This document shows, piece after piece, positions 57,089-64,000 of a stretch of 64,000 bases of DNA (positions within the stretch are counted from its first letter, which is position 1; each line of letters begins with the position of its first letter). The position numbers and the translations under genes are program-made. The DNA is taken from contig NZ_JBGTYY010000001.1 of assembly GCF_041807705.1 (NCBI RefSeq), positions 62,001 through 126,000 of the forward strand. Direction: 5' to 3'. Source of the stretch: Mannheimia sp041807705. GTDB taxonomy: Bacteria; Pseudomonadota; Gammaproteobacteria; Enterobacterales; Pasteurellaceae. The notes under the pieces are model-generated. The model worked only from the letters and a program-made list of their open reading frames with translations. It had not been told where the DNA came from and made no database searches.

Positions 57089-58381
57089 ATGACCGCTTAC
57101 ACGCCTGAAAATAACGTTCAAAAACTCTCTATTTGGCAGCAAATTTTCACAAAAAATATGCTCCTTTGTATCTATACGGGTTTTTGTTCTGGTTTGCCGT
57201 TATTTGTATTAATTCAGCTAATGCCTGCGTGGTTAACCAGTGCAAATTTGGATATTAAAACCATCGCAGCATTTACGCTAACCTCTCTTCCCTACACTTG
57301 GAAATTCTTATGGGCTGCGTTGTTAGACCGCTATTTTCCGCCATTTTTGGGCAGACGTAGAAGCTGGATTTTTATTTCTCAAATCGGGCTTTTAGTGATT
57401 TTAGCCAGTTTCGGCTTGTTTGACCCAGTCAAAGATATTTCGATTATTGTTACTCTTTCAGTGCTATTGGCGTTTCTTTCTGCCACCCAAGATATTGTGG
57501 TGGATGCTTTCCGCCGTGAGATTTTATCGGATAAAGAACTAGGTTTAGGTAACTCCATTCACGTTAATGCTTACCGTATTGCAGGTTTAATTCCCGGTGG
57601 CTTATCGCTGTTTTTAGCGGATCACTACGCTTGGGATACGGTTTTCCTGATTACTTCAGCTTTTTTAGTACCTTGTTTATTTGTTACGCTCATCGCAGCT
57701 GAGCCTAACCATAAACCAATTGACCGTTCCAAGCCGTTTTATATGGCGTTTGTGGATCCATTCAAGGAGTTTTTTACTCGTAAAGGTGTGGCTGGGGCTA
57801 TCGGGTTAATTCTGTTTATTTTCCTCTATAAATTGGGTGATTCTCTCGCCACCACATTGCAAACTAAATTTATTTTAGATATGGGTTTTACCAAATCACA
57901 TATTGCAGGCATTGTGAAAATGACCTCACTTTGGTGTAGCGTTGGCGGCGGCATTATCGGCGGTATTGCGATGTTGAAATTAGGCGTAAACCGTGCATTG
58001 TGGTTATTTGGCTTAGTTCAATTAGTAACCATTTTAGGCTTTGCTTATCTTGCCAGCTTTGGGCATTTTCCAACAGAAACTATTGGTGCTGCCGAGCTTT
58101 GGAAACTAGGTTTAGTAATGACAGGTGAATATCTGGGCGTGGGTTTAGGCACAGCGGCTTTCGTTGCCTTTATGGCTCGTGAAACTAATCCCGCTTACAC
58201 TGCAATGCAGCTCGCCATTTTCACCAGCCTTGCTGCCCTACCAAGCAAAATGTTAGGGGCATACACCGGGCATTTAGTGGAAATGATGGGCTATTACCAA
58301 TTCTTCTGGCTCTGTTTCTTTATCGGTATTCCGGGAATGCTGATGTTGTTTAAGGTTGCGCCTTGGGGACAAGCTGAATAG
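57089..58381 (+). CDS. ampG: AmpG family muropeptide permease
   Basis: 430-residue MFS transporter with about twelve helices importing GlcNAc-anhydroMurNAc peptides for cell-wall recycling. Typical segments: NMLLCIYTGFCSGLPLFVLIQLMPAWL, LPYTWKFLWAALLDRYFPPFLGRRRSWI, SATQDIVVDAFRREIL and GTAAFVAFMARETNPAYTAMQLAIFTSLAALP. The reading frame begins inside a degenerate uptake signal (ATGACCGCTTACA). Confidence 0.92.
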   Translation: MTAYTPENNVQKLSIWQQIFTKNMLLCIYTGFCSGLPLFVLIQLMPAWLTSANLDIKTIAAFTLTSLPYTWKFLWAALLDRYFPPFLGRRRSWIFISQIGLLVILASFGLFDPVKDISIIVTLSVLLAFLSATQDIVVDAFRREILSDKELGLGNSIHVNAYRIAGLIPGGLSLFLADHYAWDTVFLITSAFLVPCLFVTLIAAEPNHKPIDRSKPFYMAFVDPFKEFFTRKGVAGAIGLILFIFLYKLGDSLATTLQTKFILDMGFTKSHIAGIVKMTSLWCSVGGGIIGGIAMLKLGVNRALWLFGLVQLVTILGFAYLASFGHFPTETIGAAELWKLGLVMTGEYLGVGLGTAAFVAFMARETNPAYTAMQLAIFTSLAALPSKMLGAYTGHLVEMMGYYQFFWLCFFIGIPGMLMLFKVAPWGQAE

Positions 58382-58426
58382 CTATTCATAAAAATAAGAT
58401 TTTTTATTAAATATCCGACCACTTAC

Positions 58427-58466
58427 AACCGATTGAATTACCTAGTAATTTAGTCGGTTATTTTTT
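58427..58466 (+). terminator. Terminator after ampG
   Basis: AACCGATTGAATTA pairs imperfectly with TAATTTAGTCGGTT around a 5-base loop and is followed by ATTTTTTATTT. Confidence 0.78.
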
Positions 58467-58499
58467 ATTTATCCTAAAATTTACCCTCATCTAAAACTA

Positions 58500-58535
58500 A
58501 ATGATATTGACTTCCATTTATAATAAAAATATATT
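58500..58535 (+). promoter_or_regulatory. Fur-box-overlapped promoter of the fhu operon
   Basis: TTGACT (58507-58512) and TATATT (58530-58535) are spaced 17 bp. The 19-mer AATGATATTGACTTCCATT (58500-58518) matches the Fur consensus at about 15 positions and covers the -35. A second AT-rich TCATTTTCATTTTGATT stretch at 58566-58582 may add Fur binding. The 58382-58612 gap otherwise holds the ampG terminator. Confidence 0.65.
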
Positions 58536-58612
58536 TAGCACCGTTTTCATAATAGATTTTCATCTACTCATTTTCATTTTGATTGATTTGGTGAGGTAAT
58601 CCCACCTTTTTT

Positions 58613-59401
58613 ATGCTCTTAAAACACAACACTATGATTCAAATAAATTCCATTAGCTACTCTGTTGAACAAAACCGTAAACTGCTAAGCAATATTTCCC
58701 TCAATTTAAGCAAGGGGCGTTTATATGGCGTAATAGGCCATAACGGCTCGGGTAAATCAACGTTAATGCGTTTACTAAGCGGAGATATAACACCTACCAG
58801 CGGTTCAATTTTAGTCGATGGATTACCACTTCATCAGCTTTCTACCAAAGAAGCGGCAAAACATATTGCCTATTTACCACAACGTTTACCTGAAGCGGCG
58901 GATTTCTTAGTGCAGGAACTGGTTGCTTTAGGGCGATTTCCATACCAAAAATGGCTACACAAACCAACAGAGCTTGATGTTCAAATTGTTGAACAAGCAA
59001 TGAAAAGCACCTCCGTTACTCAGTTTGCTAAACAGCCTGTAAATAGTCTATCAGGCGGAGAAAAACAACGAGTTTGGCTTGCTATGTGCTTAGCCCAACA
59101 ACCCCCCTATTTACTGCTAGATGAGCCATTGGCTGCCCTTGATATTGTTTATCAAGTTGAAGTAATGCAGCTTATTCGTAAGTTAGTGAATGAACAAGGC
59201 TTAACAGTCATTATCATTATTCACGACATTAATCTTGCCTCCCAATTTTGTGATGAAATTATTGCGTTAAAGCAAGGCGAACTCTGTATTCAAGGTTCTG
59301 TTGATGAAATTATGCAAGAACAGAAATTACTTGAGATCTTCGGGCTAAAACTGCACTTGTTTAACCACCCTGCGGGCTTACATAAAGTGGCGGTATTATG
59401 A
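58613..59401 (+). CDS. fhuC: Ferric hydroxamate ABC transporter ATPase FhuC
   Basis: 262-residue cytoplasmic ATPase powering FhuB. Walker A GHNGSGKST, Q-loop YLPQRLPEA, signature LSGGEKQRVWLAM, Walker B YLLLDEPLAALD and switch histidine HDINLA are all present. The start is uncertain: ATG at 58613 or 58634 (MIQINSISY); neither has a good Shine-Dalgarno sequence. It is first in fhuC-fhuD-fhuB-receptor, the order reported for Actinobacillus pleuropneumoniae, and its stop overlaps fhuD. Confidence 0.92.
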   Translation: MLLKHNTMIQINSISYSVEQNRKLLSNISLNLSKGRLYGVIGHNGSGKSTLMRLLSGDITPTSGSILVDGLPLHQLSTKEAAKHIAYLPQRLPEAADFLVQELVALGRFPYQKWLHKPTELDVQIVEQAMKSTSVTQFAKQPVNSLSGGEKQRVWLAMCLAQQPPYLLLDEPLAALDIVYQVEVMQLIRKLVNEQGLTVIIIIHDINLASQFCDEIIALKQGELCIQGSVDEIMQEQKLLEIFGLKLHLFNHPAGLHKVAVL

Positions 59402-60279
59402 TGTTTAGGCAATACAAGCGGTTCATTTTTCTCTTTATTTTGCAAATTTCTACCGCATTTGCTCAACCTAATATTTTTACACCAGATTGGTCTATTGCCT
59501 CTGCCCTTACTGAAATGGGAAATCCGCCCATTGCGATGGGGGATAAGCGAATTTATCCGCTATGGTCGCACCGCCCTATTCAGCCTAATAGCGTGTTAGA
59601 TATTGGAGCGCGTTATCAGCCTAATCGCGAATTATTAGCACAGCTTCCTGTTGAATTGGTGCTATCAAACTTTTTCTACGCTCACTTGGCTTCTGTTTAC
59701 CCGAAAGAAATTCCACAAATAGACGTGCTATTTGATGGTGGCAATACTGAACCTCAGCAACATTGGCATACTTACCAAAAAGCCACTCGTATGATTGGAA
59801 CAGCGATTAAAAACCCTAATGCGGCAGAAGCATATTTAACGAAAACTGAACAAACGTTGGCTCAATGGGGGAAAGAAATCCTTAACAGTAATCCAGATAT
59901 TGATTACTACTCTGTTGTTCAATTTGGCTCTCCGAGAGAGTTACGCATATATGCGTCTAATTCAATGTTCCGTGTAGCCTTTGATTTGATGGGCTTAAAA
60001 CAAGCTGATTTAGGTGTGGGAGATCGCTGGGGAAATAAACTTATTCCTGTGAGTGATTTAGCTAAATTACCCGAACGCACCTGTTTAATTGTCATCTCAC
60101 CTTTTTCTAAAATGACGCAAGCAGATTTAGAAAATAGCTACATTTGGCAACGTTTAGGATTTGGTAAAAACCGTTGTATGAAAGTATTACCGCCTGTTTG
60201 GCTCTTTGGTGGGGCTGATTCCATCTCGCACTTTGCTGAGTTTTTACACAATGCAATGACACAAGGAGAAAAAGAGTAA
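59398..60279 (+). CDS. fhuD: Ferric hydroxamate-binding periplasmic protein FhuD
   Basis: 293-residue class III solute-binding protein with a signal peptide (FIFLFILQISTAFAQ). Typical FhuD segments: FTPDWSIASALTEMGNPPIAMGD, LDIGARYQPNRELLAQLPVELVLSN, and W-rich C-terminal region. No lipobox is seen, in line with FhuD. Start overlaps the fhuC stop and its end overlaps fhuB by one base, so translation is coupled. Confidence 0.93.
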   Translation: MMFRQYKRFIFLFILQISTAFAQPNIFTPDWSIASALTEMGNPPIAMGDKRIYPLWSHRPIQPNSVLDIGARYQPNRELLAQLPVELVLSNFFYAHLASVYPKEIPQIDVLFDGGNTEPQQHWHTYQKATRMIGTAIKNPNAAEAYLTKTEQTLAQWGKEILNSNPDIDYYSVVQFGSPRELRIYASNSMFRVAFDLMGLKQADLGVGDRWGNKLIPVSDLAKLPERTCLIVISPFSKMTQADLENSYIWQRLGFGKNRCMKVLPPVWLFGGADSISHFAEFLHNAMTQGEKE

Positions 60280-62228
60280 TGAAATCATCATTCTTATTGA
60301 TTGGCTGTATTCTTTTATCCTTAGTAACAGCTGTTATCCGTTTAAATATGGTCTGGGAGTGGGAATGGCAGTTGCTACTCATAAATGTTGATTTATTGCC
60401 GATTAATCAAGCTGCGGTAAAAGCAGCTCTTTTACCTGAAATGACAACGTCATTTTTAGCAGGCGGTTTATTGGCTATAGCCAGCAGTGGCTTACAACAT
60501 ATTGTCAGAAATAATTTAGCGTCAGATAGCACACTTGCCGTCAGTAGCGGGGCTCAACTTGCATTGATGATTGCGGTTATCTTTTTCCCAGCCGCCGAGC
60601 TTTTTTCTAGTTTCTGGATTGCGTTACTTGGCTCTTTAGCTGCTATCGTACTGGTTTTATTTATTGCTAAAGCCTCTAAGCTCAATCCCCTTACCCTTAT
60701 TTTAGGGGGATTGATTGTTAATATTTTGTTTGGAGCTATTGCCTCTTTACTGACCCTTTTCTACTTTGATTTTTTATTTGGCGTGATGGTTTGGGGAAGT
60801 GGCTCACTTTTACAAGATGGTTGGGCAACTTCTATTACCTTAGCGATAACGGTAGTAGTTGCATTTTTTATCTTTGTCTTACTCTCTCGTCCACTCACAA
60901 TTTTAAGTTTAGATGATGAACAAGCTCGTCGCTTAGGCGCGCCTGTTAATTTACTACGCTACTTAGTTATTTTTGTTTGTGCCGCCATTACAGCATTGGT
61001 TGTAAGCAAAATAGGTGTAATTGGCTTTATTGGATTTGCAGGTGCAAGTTTGGCTCATTTTGCCAAAATACGACATTTATTACTTCGCCTCTTGATTGCT
61101 TTTCTAGCGGGCGGATTTTTACTCTTTTTTACCAATAATCTCATCGGCATTGTTAGCAGAATTTACGACACTCTACTACCTGTTGGTGCATTTACCGCAA
61201 CACTAGGCGCACCATTATTAATTTTCTTGGTATTACGCCAACGTAAAGCACAATTTGAAGCAAGCAATACAGCATACTTCCCCGTTAAACGCCTCAATTC
61301 GTGGAAACTGCCAATATTGTTGTTATGCGCTGGAGTTATCCTATTTTGTCTATTACAAATCATTGCTCCAACAATGAATGGCTGGGCTATTAGCATTGAT
61401 GAAAACCTGATGAGTTCCTACCGCTTGCCTCGTAGTCTAAGTGCGATAGCAACAGGGGCAATGCTTGCGGTAAGTGGTAGCCTATTACAAATCTTAACGA
61501 GAAACCCAATGGCAAGCCCTGAAGTATTAGGCGTGAGTTCAGGGGCAACTATTGCTGCAGTACTGTCATTCTTACTTTTCCCAACATTATCTAGCATTGG
61601 CTTCTTGTTATTTGGTGTATTAGGGAGTTTGACTGTTCTCGCTCTTATTATGTGGCTCTCTCGTAAATTACAACCATCAGCGTTAATGATTACAGGTGTT
61701 GCTATTGGAGCTTTAGTCAGTGGCTTAATGGCTATTATTCAACTAAGCGGCAGCCCTCGTTTAACGGCAGTTATTAGTTGGCTGTCTGGCTCAACCTATT
61801 ACGCTAATCCGAATACAGTTTGGATTTTATTATCTGTTGCAATCCTGCTTATCAGTGCCACTTTACTGTTTATCAAACCTTTACGCTTGATCTCACTTGG
61901 CGAAACCGTTTCTCTCCACTTAGGGTTAGAGGTTAAAAAGGTGCAGATGATTGTATTACTTTTAATCGCCCTAATGAGTGCCGCCTCTACGCTTGCTATA
62001 GGGCCAATGAGCTTCATTGGGCTAATGACCCCTCATTTAGCTAAACATTTAGGTGCAATTACACCGGAGAAACAGATCCCTATATCGGCATTATTAGGGG
62101 CAATGCTAATGCTCATTGCCGATTGGCTCGGGCGTTATCTAATTTTCCCTTATGAGATTGGGGCAGGCATTATTGCCTCTATTCTCGGGGGTATCTATTT
62201 CTTACTGTTACTCAAACAACATAAATAA
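60279..62228 (+). CDS. fhuB: Ferric hydroxamate permease FhuB
   Basis: 649-residue fused permease with two homologous halves, each with about ten helices, as in E. coli FhuB (660). The ATPase-contact segments GFIGFAGASLAHFAK (first half) and GPMSFIGLMTPHLAKHLG (second half) mark the duplication, as do DSTLAVSSGAQLAL and SPEVLGVSSGATIAAV. It carries siderophore-bound iron across the inner membrane. Confidence 0.95.
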   Translation: MKSSFLLIGCILLSLVTAVIRLNMVWEWEWQLLLINVDLLPINQAAVKAALLPEMTTSFLAGGLLAIASSGLQHIVRNNLASDSTLAVSSGAQLALMIAVIFFPAAELFSSFWIALLGSLAAIVLVLFIAKASKLNPLTLILGGLIVNILFGAIASLLTLFYFDFLFGVMVWGSGSLLQDGWATSITLAITVVVAFFIFVLLSRPLTILSLDDEQARRLGAPVNLLRYLVIFVCAAITALVVSKIGVIGFIGFAGASLAHFAKIRHLLLRLLIAFLAGGFLLFFTNNLIGIVSRIYDTLLPVGAFTATLGAPLLIFLVLRQRKAQFEASNTAYFPVKRLNSWKLPILLLCAGVILFCLLQIIAPTMNGWAISIDENLMSSYRLPRSLSAIATGAMLAVSGSLLQILTRNPMASPEVLGVSSGATIAAVLSFLLFPTLSSIGFLLFGVLGSLTVLALIMWLSRKLQPSALMITGVAIGALVSGLMAIIQLSGSPRLTAVISWLSGSTYYANPNTVWILLSVAILLISATLLFIKPLRLISLGETVSLHLGLEVKKVQMIVLLLIALMSAASTLAIGPMSFIGLMTPHLAKHLGAITPEKQIPISALLGAMLMLIADWLGRYLIFPYEIGAGIIASILGGIYFLLLLKQHK

Positions 62229-62255
62229 TTTTTTATTCATTACTTAGGAGAAATT

Positions 62256-64000
62256 ATGAACACGCTATCTAAAGCGATAAAACTTGCCTTATACGGTTCT
62301 AGTATAGGGTTTATCTCAACAGCTTATGCTGAAACAGTTACTCATCTTAATACCGTTGAAGTAAGCGCCGAAACGCCAAATGCCTCATCGGAAGAAACTG
62401 GACGTTATGCACAGAAAAAAGCCAAAGGCTCTAATGGAATGGGATTGAGTGCGAAAGACACGCCACAAAGCGTAACGGCTGTAACGCATCAACAAATCAG
62501 AGATCAAAATCTTAATACGATTGCCAAAGCACTTGAAGCAACTCACGGTGTTTCTGTTTCTTTGCTTGACAGAGGACGCTATTCTTTCAGTGCTCGTGGT
62601 TTTGGGATTGATAAAGTCAAGGTAGATGGTATGGATCTCAAAGTAAATAACCAATGGACAACGGGCGAAAATACAGGCAACAGCGTGTTATACGACCGAG
62701 TAGAAGTTGTGCGTGGTGCTACAGGCTTAACTACTGGGGCGGGCGATCCCTCTGCAAGTGTTAATCTTGTTCGTAAACGAGCCAATAGCACTTCCCGTTA
62801 TACTATTTTAGAAGCTGGAATCGGGCGTTATGCTGATTTCAATACAATGATTGACCATAGCCAAGCATTGAATAATTCAGGATCAGTAAGAGGCCGCTTT
62901 ATTGCAGAGCATAAAAACGGTAATACGTTCATTAAAAATGAAAAAGAACGTTACACCACGCTTTATGGCAATATTGAAGCAGACTTAACTGACACTACCA
63001 AACTTGGGTTAGGTGTAAGTTATCAAAAAGAAAAACGTGATGCAGCACTTTGGGGTGGTTTACCCGCATTCTATAGCGATGGTGGTGAAACTAACTGGAG
63101 CAGAAGCAAAAATGCCAGCCCAGAATGGGCTTACTGGGATAATGAATCCGTAAACTATTTTGCCGATATTACACAAAAACTAGGCGAAAAATGGGAACTT
63201 GCATTAAAAGGCAATTACCGTGTAGGCAAACATAATTCGGAACTTTTCTATTTCAGCGGCTCATCACTCAATCGCCAAGATGGATTAGGCTGGTCGCCTT
63301 GGCCGGGCAAATTTAAAAATGATAATACGCAATCTAACGTGCAGCTCGATCTGACTGGCTCATTCTCTGCTTGGGGATTAGAACACGATGCGGCAATTGG
63401 TATTCAATACAATCGAGCACATCGTAATTCCTACGCTGCCGATAACAGCACCTTTGACGGAGCTTTCGACTTTAATAATTGGAATGGCATTTATGCTAGA
63501 CCAAACTGGGGAAGTATGTCTGAAAAATACTACCAAAACTTAAAAGAGTTCGGGGTGTATGCTTCTACTCGTTTACGTCTTACGAATAGGCTGTCTATGC
63601 TTCTAGGTTCTCGTATTTCATCGTACCGCACAGAAGGCACTTTCTATGGTTCAACACAAAACTTCCACGCTAACGATGTTTGGACACCTTATGCAGGATT
63701 AACCTTTGATATTAATCCACAAAATACCGTTTATGTAAGTTATACCGATATTTTCAAACCACAAAGTCAAGTGGACATCAATAACAAACTACTCTCTCCT
63801 GTTACGGGCGAAACCTACGAAGCAGGTTGGAAAGGGAGTTATTTCAATGACAACTTGCAAACTCAAATTAGCGTATTTGAAACAAGACAAGATAATCTAG
63901 CTCAATCTGCCGGTATTAACCCTAATACATTATTAGCCTACTACACAGCCTCCAAAGGCGCGAAAGTTCGAGGCTTTGAAGTAGAAGCATCTGGAAATGT
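62256..64000 (+). CDS. fhuE: TonB-dependent ferric hydroxamate receptor, FhuE-like, partial
   Basis: At least 581 residues before the right edge; translated from the ATG at 62256 behind TAGGAGAAATT. The signal peptide ends near STAYA. A TonB box-like LNTVEVSAE precedes the plug (KDTPQSVTAVTHQQIRDQNL, SARGFGIDKVKVDGM, YDRVEVVRGATGLTTGAGDPSASVNLVRKRA). Barrel motifs WGGLPAFYSDGG and NASPEWAYWDNE and YVSYTDIFKPQSQVD closely follow E. coli FhuE, the coprogen/rhodotorulic acid receptor, more than E. coli FhuA. In A. pleuropneumoniae the gene in this position is called fhuA, so the name is a choice. Confidence 0.87.
   Translation, partial: MNTLSKAIKLALYGSSIGFISTAYAETVTHLNTVEVSAETPNASSEETGRYAQKKAKGSNGMGLSAKDTPQSVTAVTHQQIRDQNLNTIAKALEATHGVSVSLLDRGRYSFSARGFGIDKVKVDGMDLKVNNQWTTGENTGNSVLYDRVEVVRGATGLTTGAGDPSASVNLVRKRANSTSRYTILEAGIGRYADFNTMIDHSQALNNSGSVRGRFIAEHKNGNTFIKNEKERYTTLYGNIEADLTDTTKLGLGVSYQKEKRDAALWGGLPAFYSDGGETNWSRSKNASPEWAYWDNESVNYFADITQKLGEKWELALKGNYRVGKHNSELFYFSGSSLNRQDGLGWSPWPGKFKNDNTQSNVQLDLTGSFSAWGLEHDAAIGIQYNRAHRNSYAADNSTFDGAFDFNNWNGIYARPNWGSMSEKYYQNLKEFGVYASTRLRLTNRLSMLLGSRISSYRTEGTFYGSTQNFHANDVWTPYAGLTFDINPQNTVYVSYTDIFKPQSQVDINNKLLSPVTGETYEAGWKGSYFNDNLQTQISVFETRQDNLAQSAGINPNTLLAYYTASKGAKVRGFEVEASGN

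Overview
The window looks like chromosome of a Pasteurellaceae bacterium of the Mannheimia/Actinobacillus type. The base composition is AT-rich. The sequence is studded with the Actinobacillus pleuropneumoniae-type DNA uptake signal (ACAAGCGGT and its complement), often as inverted pairs. The gene order and protein families also fit: dksA-pcnB-folK, tbpBA, rnf, rpsF-priB-rpsR-rplI, cysZ/zipA-ligA, and a fhuCDB-receptor operon. Mannheimia is my best guess; the species is inference.

Layout. 1-5.4 kb: aroG (cut by the left edge), opsX, pykA, sixA, dusB-fis. 5.5-10.2 kb: transferrin receptor operon tbpB-tbpA behind a Fur site. 10.2-17.9 kb: rnt, gloA, an unknown membrane protein with ydbH-ynbE, then folK, pcnB and dksA. 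18-20.4 kb: an orphan thiB under a TPP riboswitch, and a PurR-site/leader-peptide/terminator unit in front of a nucleobase-deaminase-like amidohydrolase. 20.5-23.2 kb: a NodT-type efflux channel, gmk, gpt. 23.3-26.5 kb: a Slam outer-membrane translocon with a repeat-stalked surface lipoprotein, placed between gpt and pepD. 28.1-30.3 kb: a toxin-antitoxin pair, lpxM and a 412-bp inverted repeat. 30.3-38.7 kb: the rnf operon, interrupted between rnfC and rnfD by a TRIC-type channel gene and two frameshifted genes. 38.9-43.8 kb: rhodanese, AhpD-like protein, AraC regulator, ettA, a TA pair with a nonsense-disrupted toxin, dnaQ. 43.8-46.8 kb: ribosomal operon with priB, and purD behind a PurR box. 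46.8-58.4 kb: a second TbpB-like surface lipoprotein, a frameshifted malQ, pnuC, cysZ, zipA, ligA, galE, an unknown secreted protein, ampG. 58.5-64 kb: Fur-type promoter, fhuC-fhuD-fhuB and a FhuE-like receptor running off the right edge.

How it fits together. Two iron systems (transferrin and hydroxamate siderophore) and a Slam/surface-lipoprotein system share the outer surface. TbpB and two further lipoproteins carry the TbpB-type barrel that Slam proteins export. Purine genes (gpt, purD, the amidohydrolase) share PurR-like operators. Accessory DNA has entered between otherwise conserved neighbours (gpt/pepD, rnfC/rnfD, ettA/dnaQ), and several accessory genes are decayed or possibly switchable.

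Most worth checking: an AUU start for pcnB (and possibly priB); a T10 tract inside the promoter of the Slam-linked lipoprotein; a cation-channel gene translationally coupled to rnfC; the PurR/leader/attenuator unit; and uptake-signal pairs used as terminators, as a riboswitch stem and inside rnfC coding repeats.
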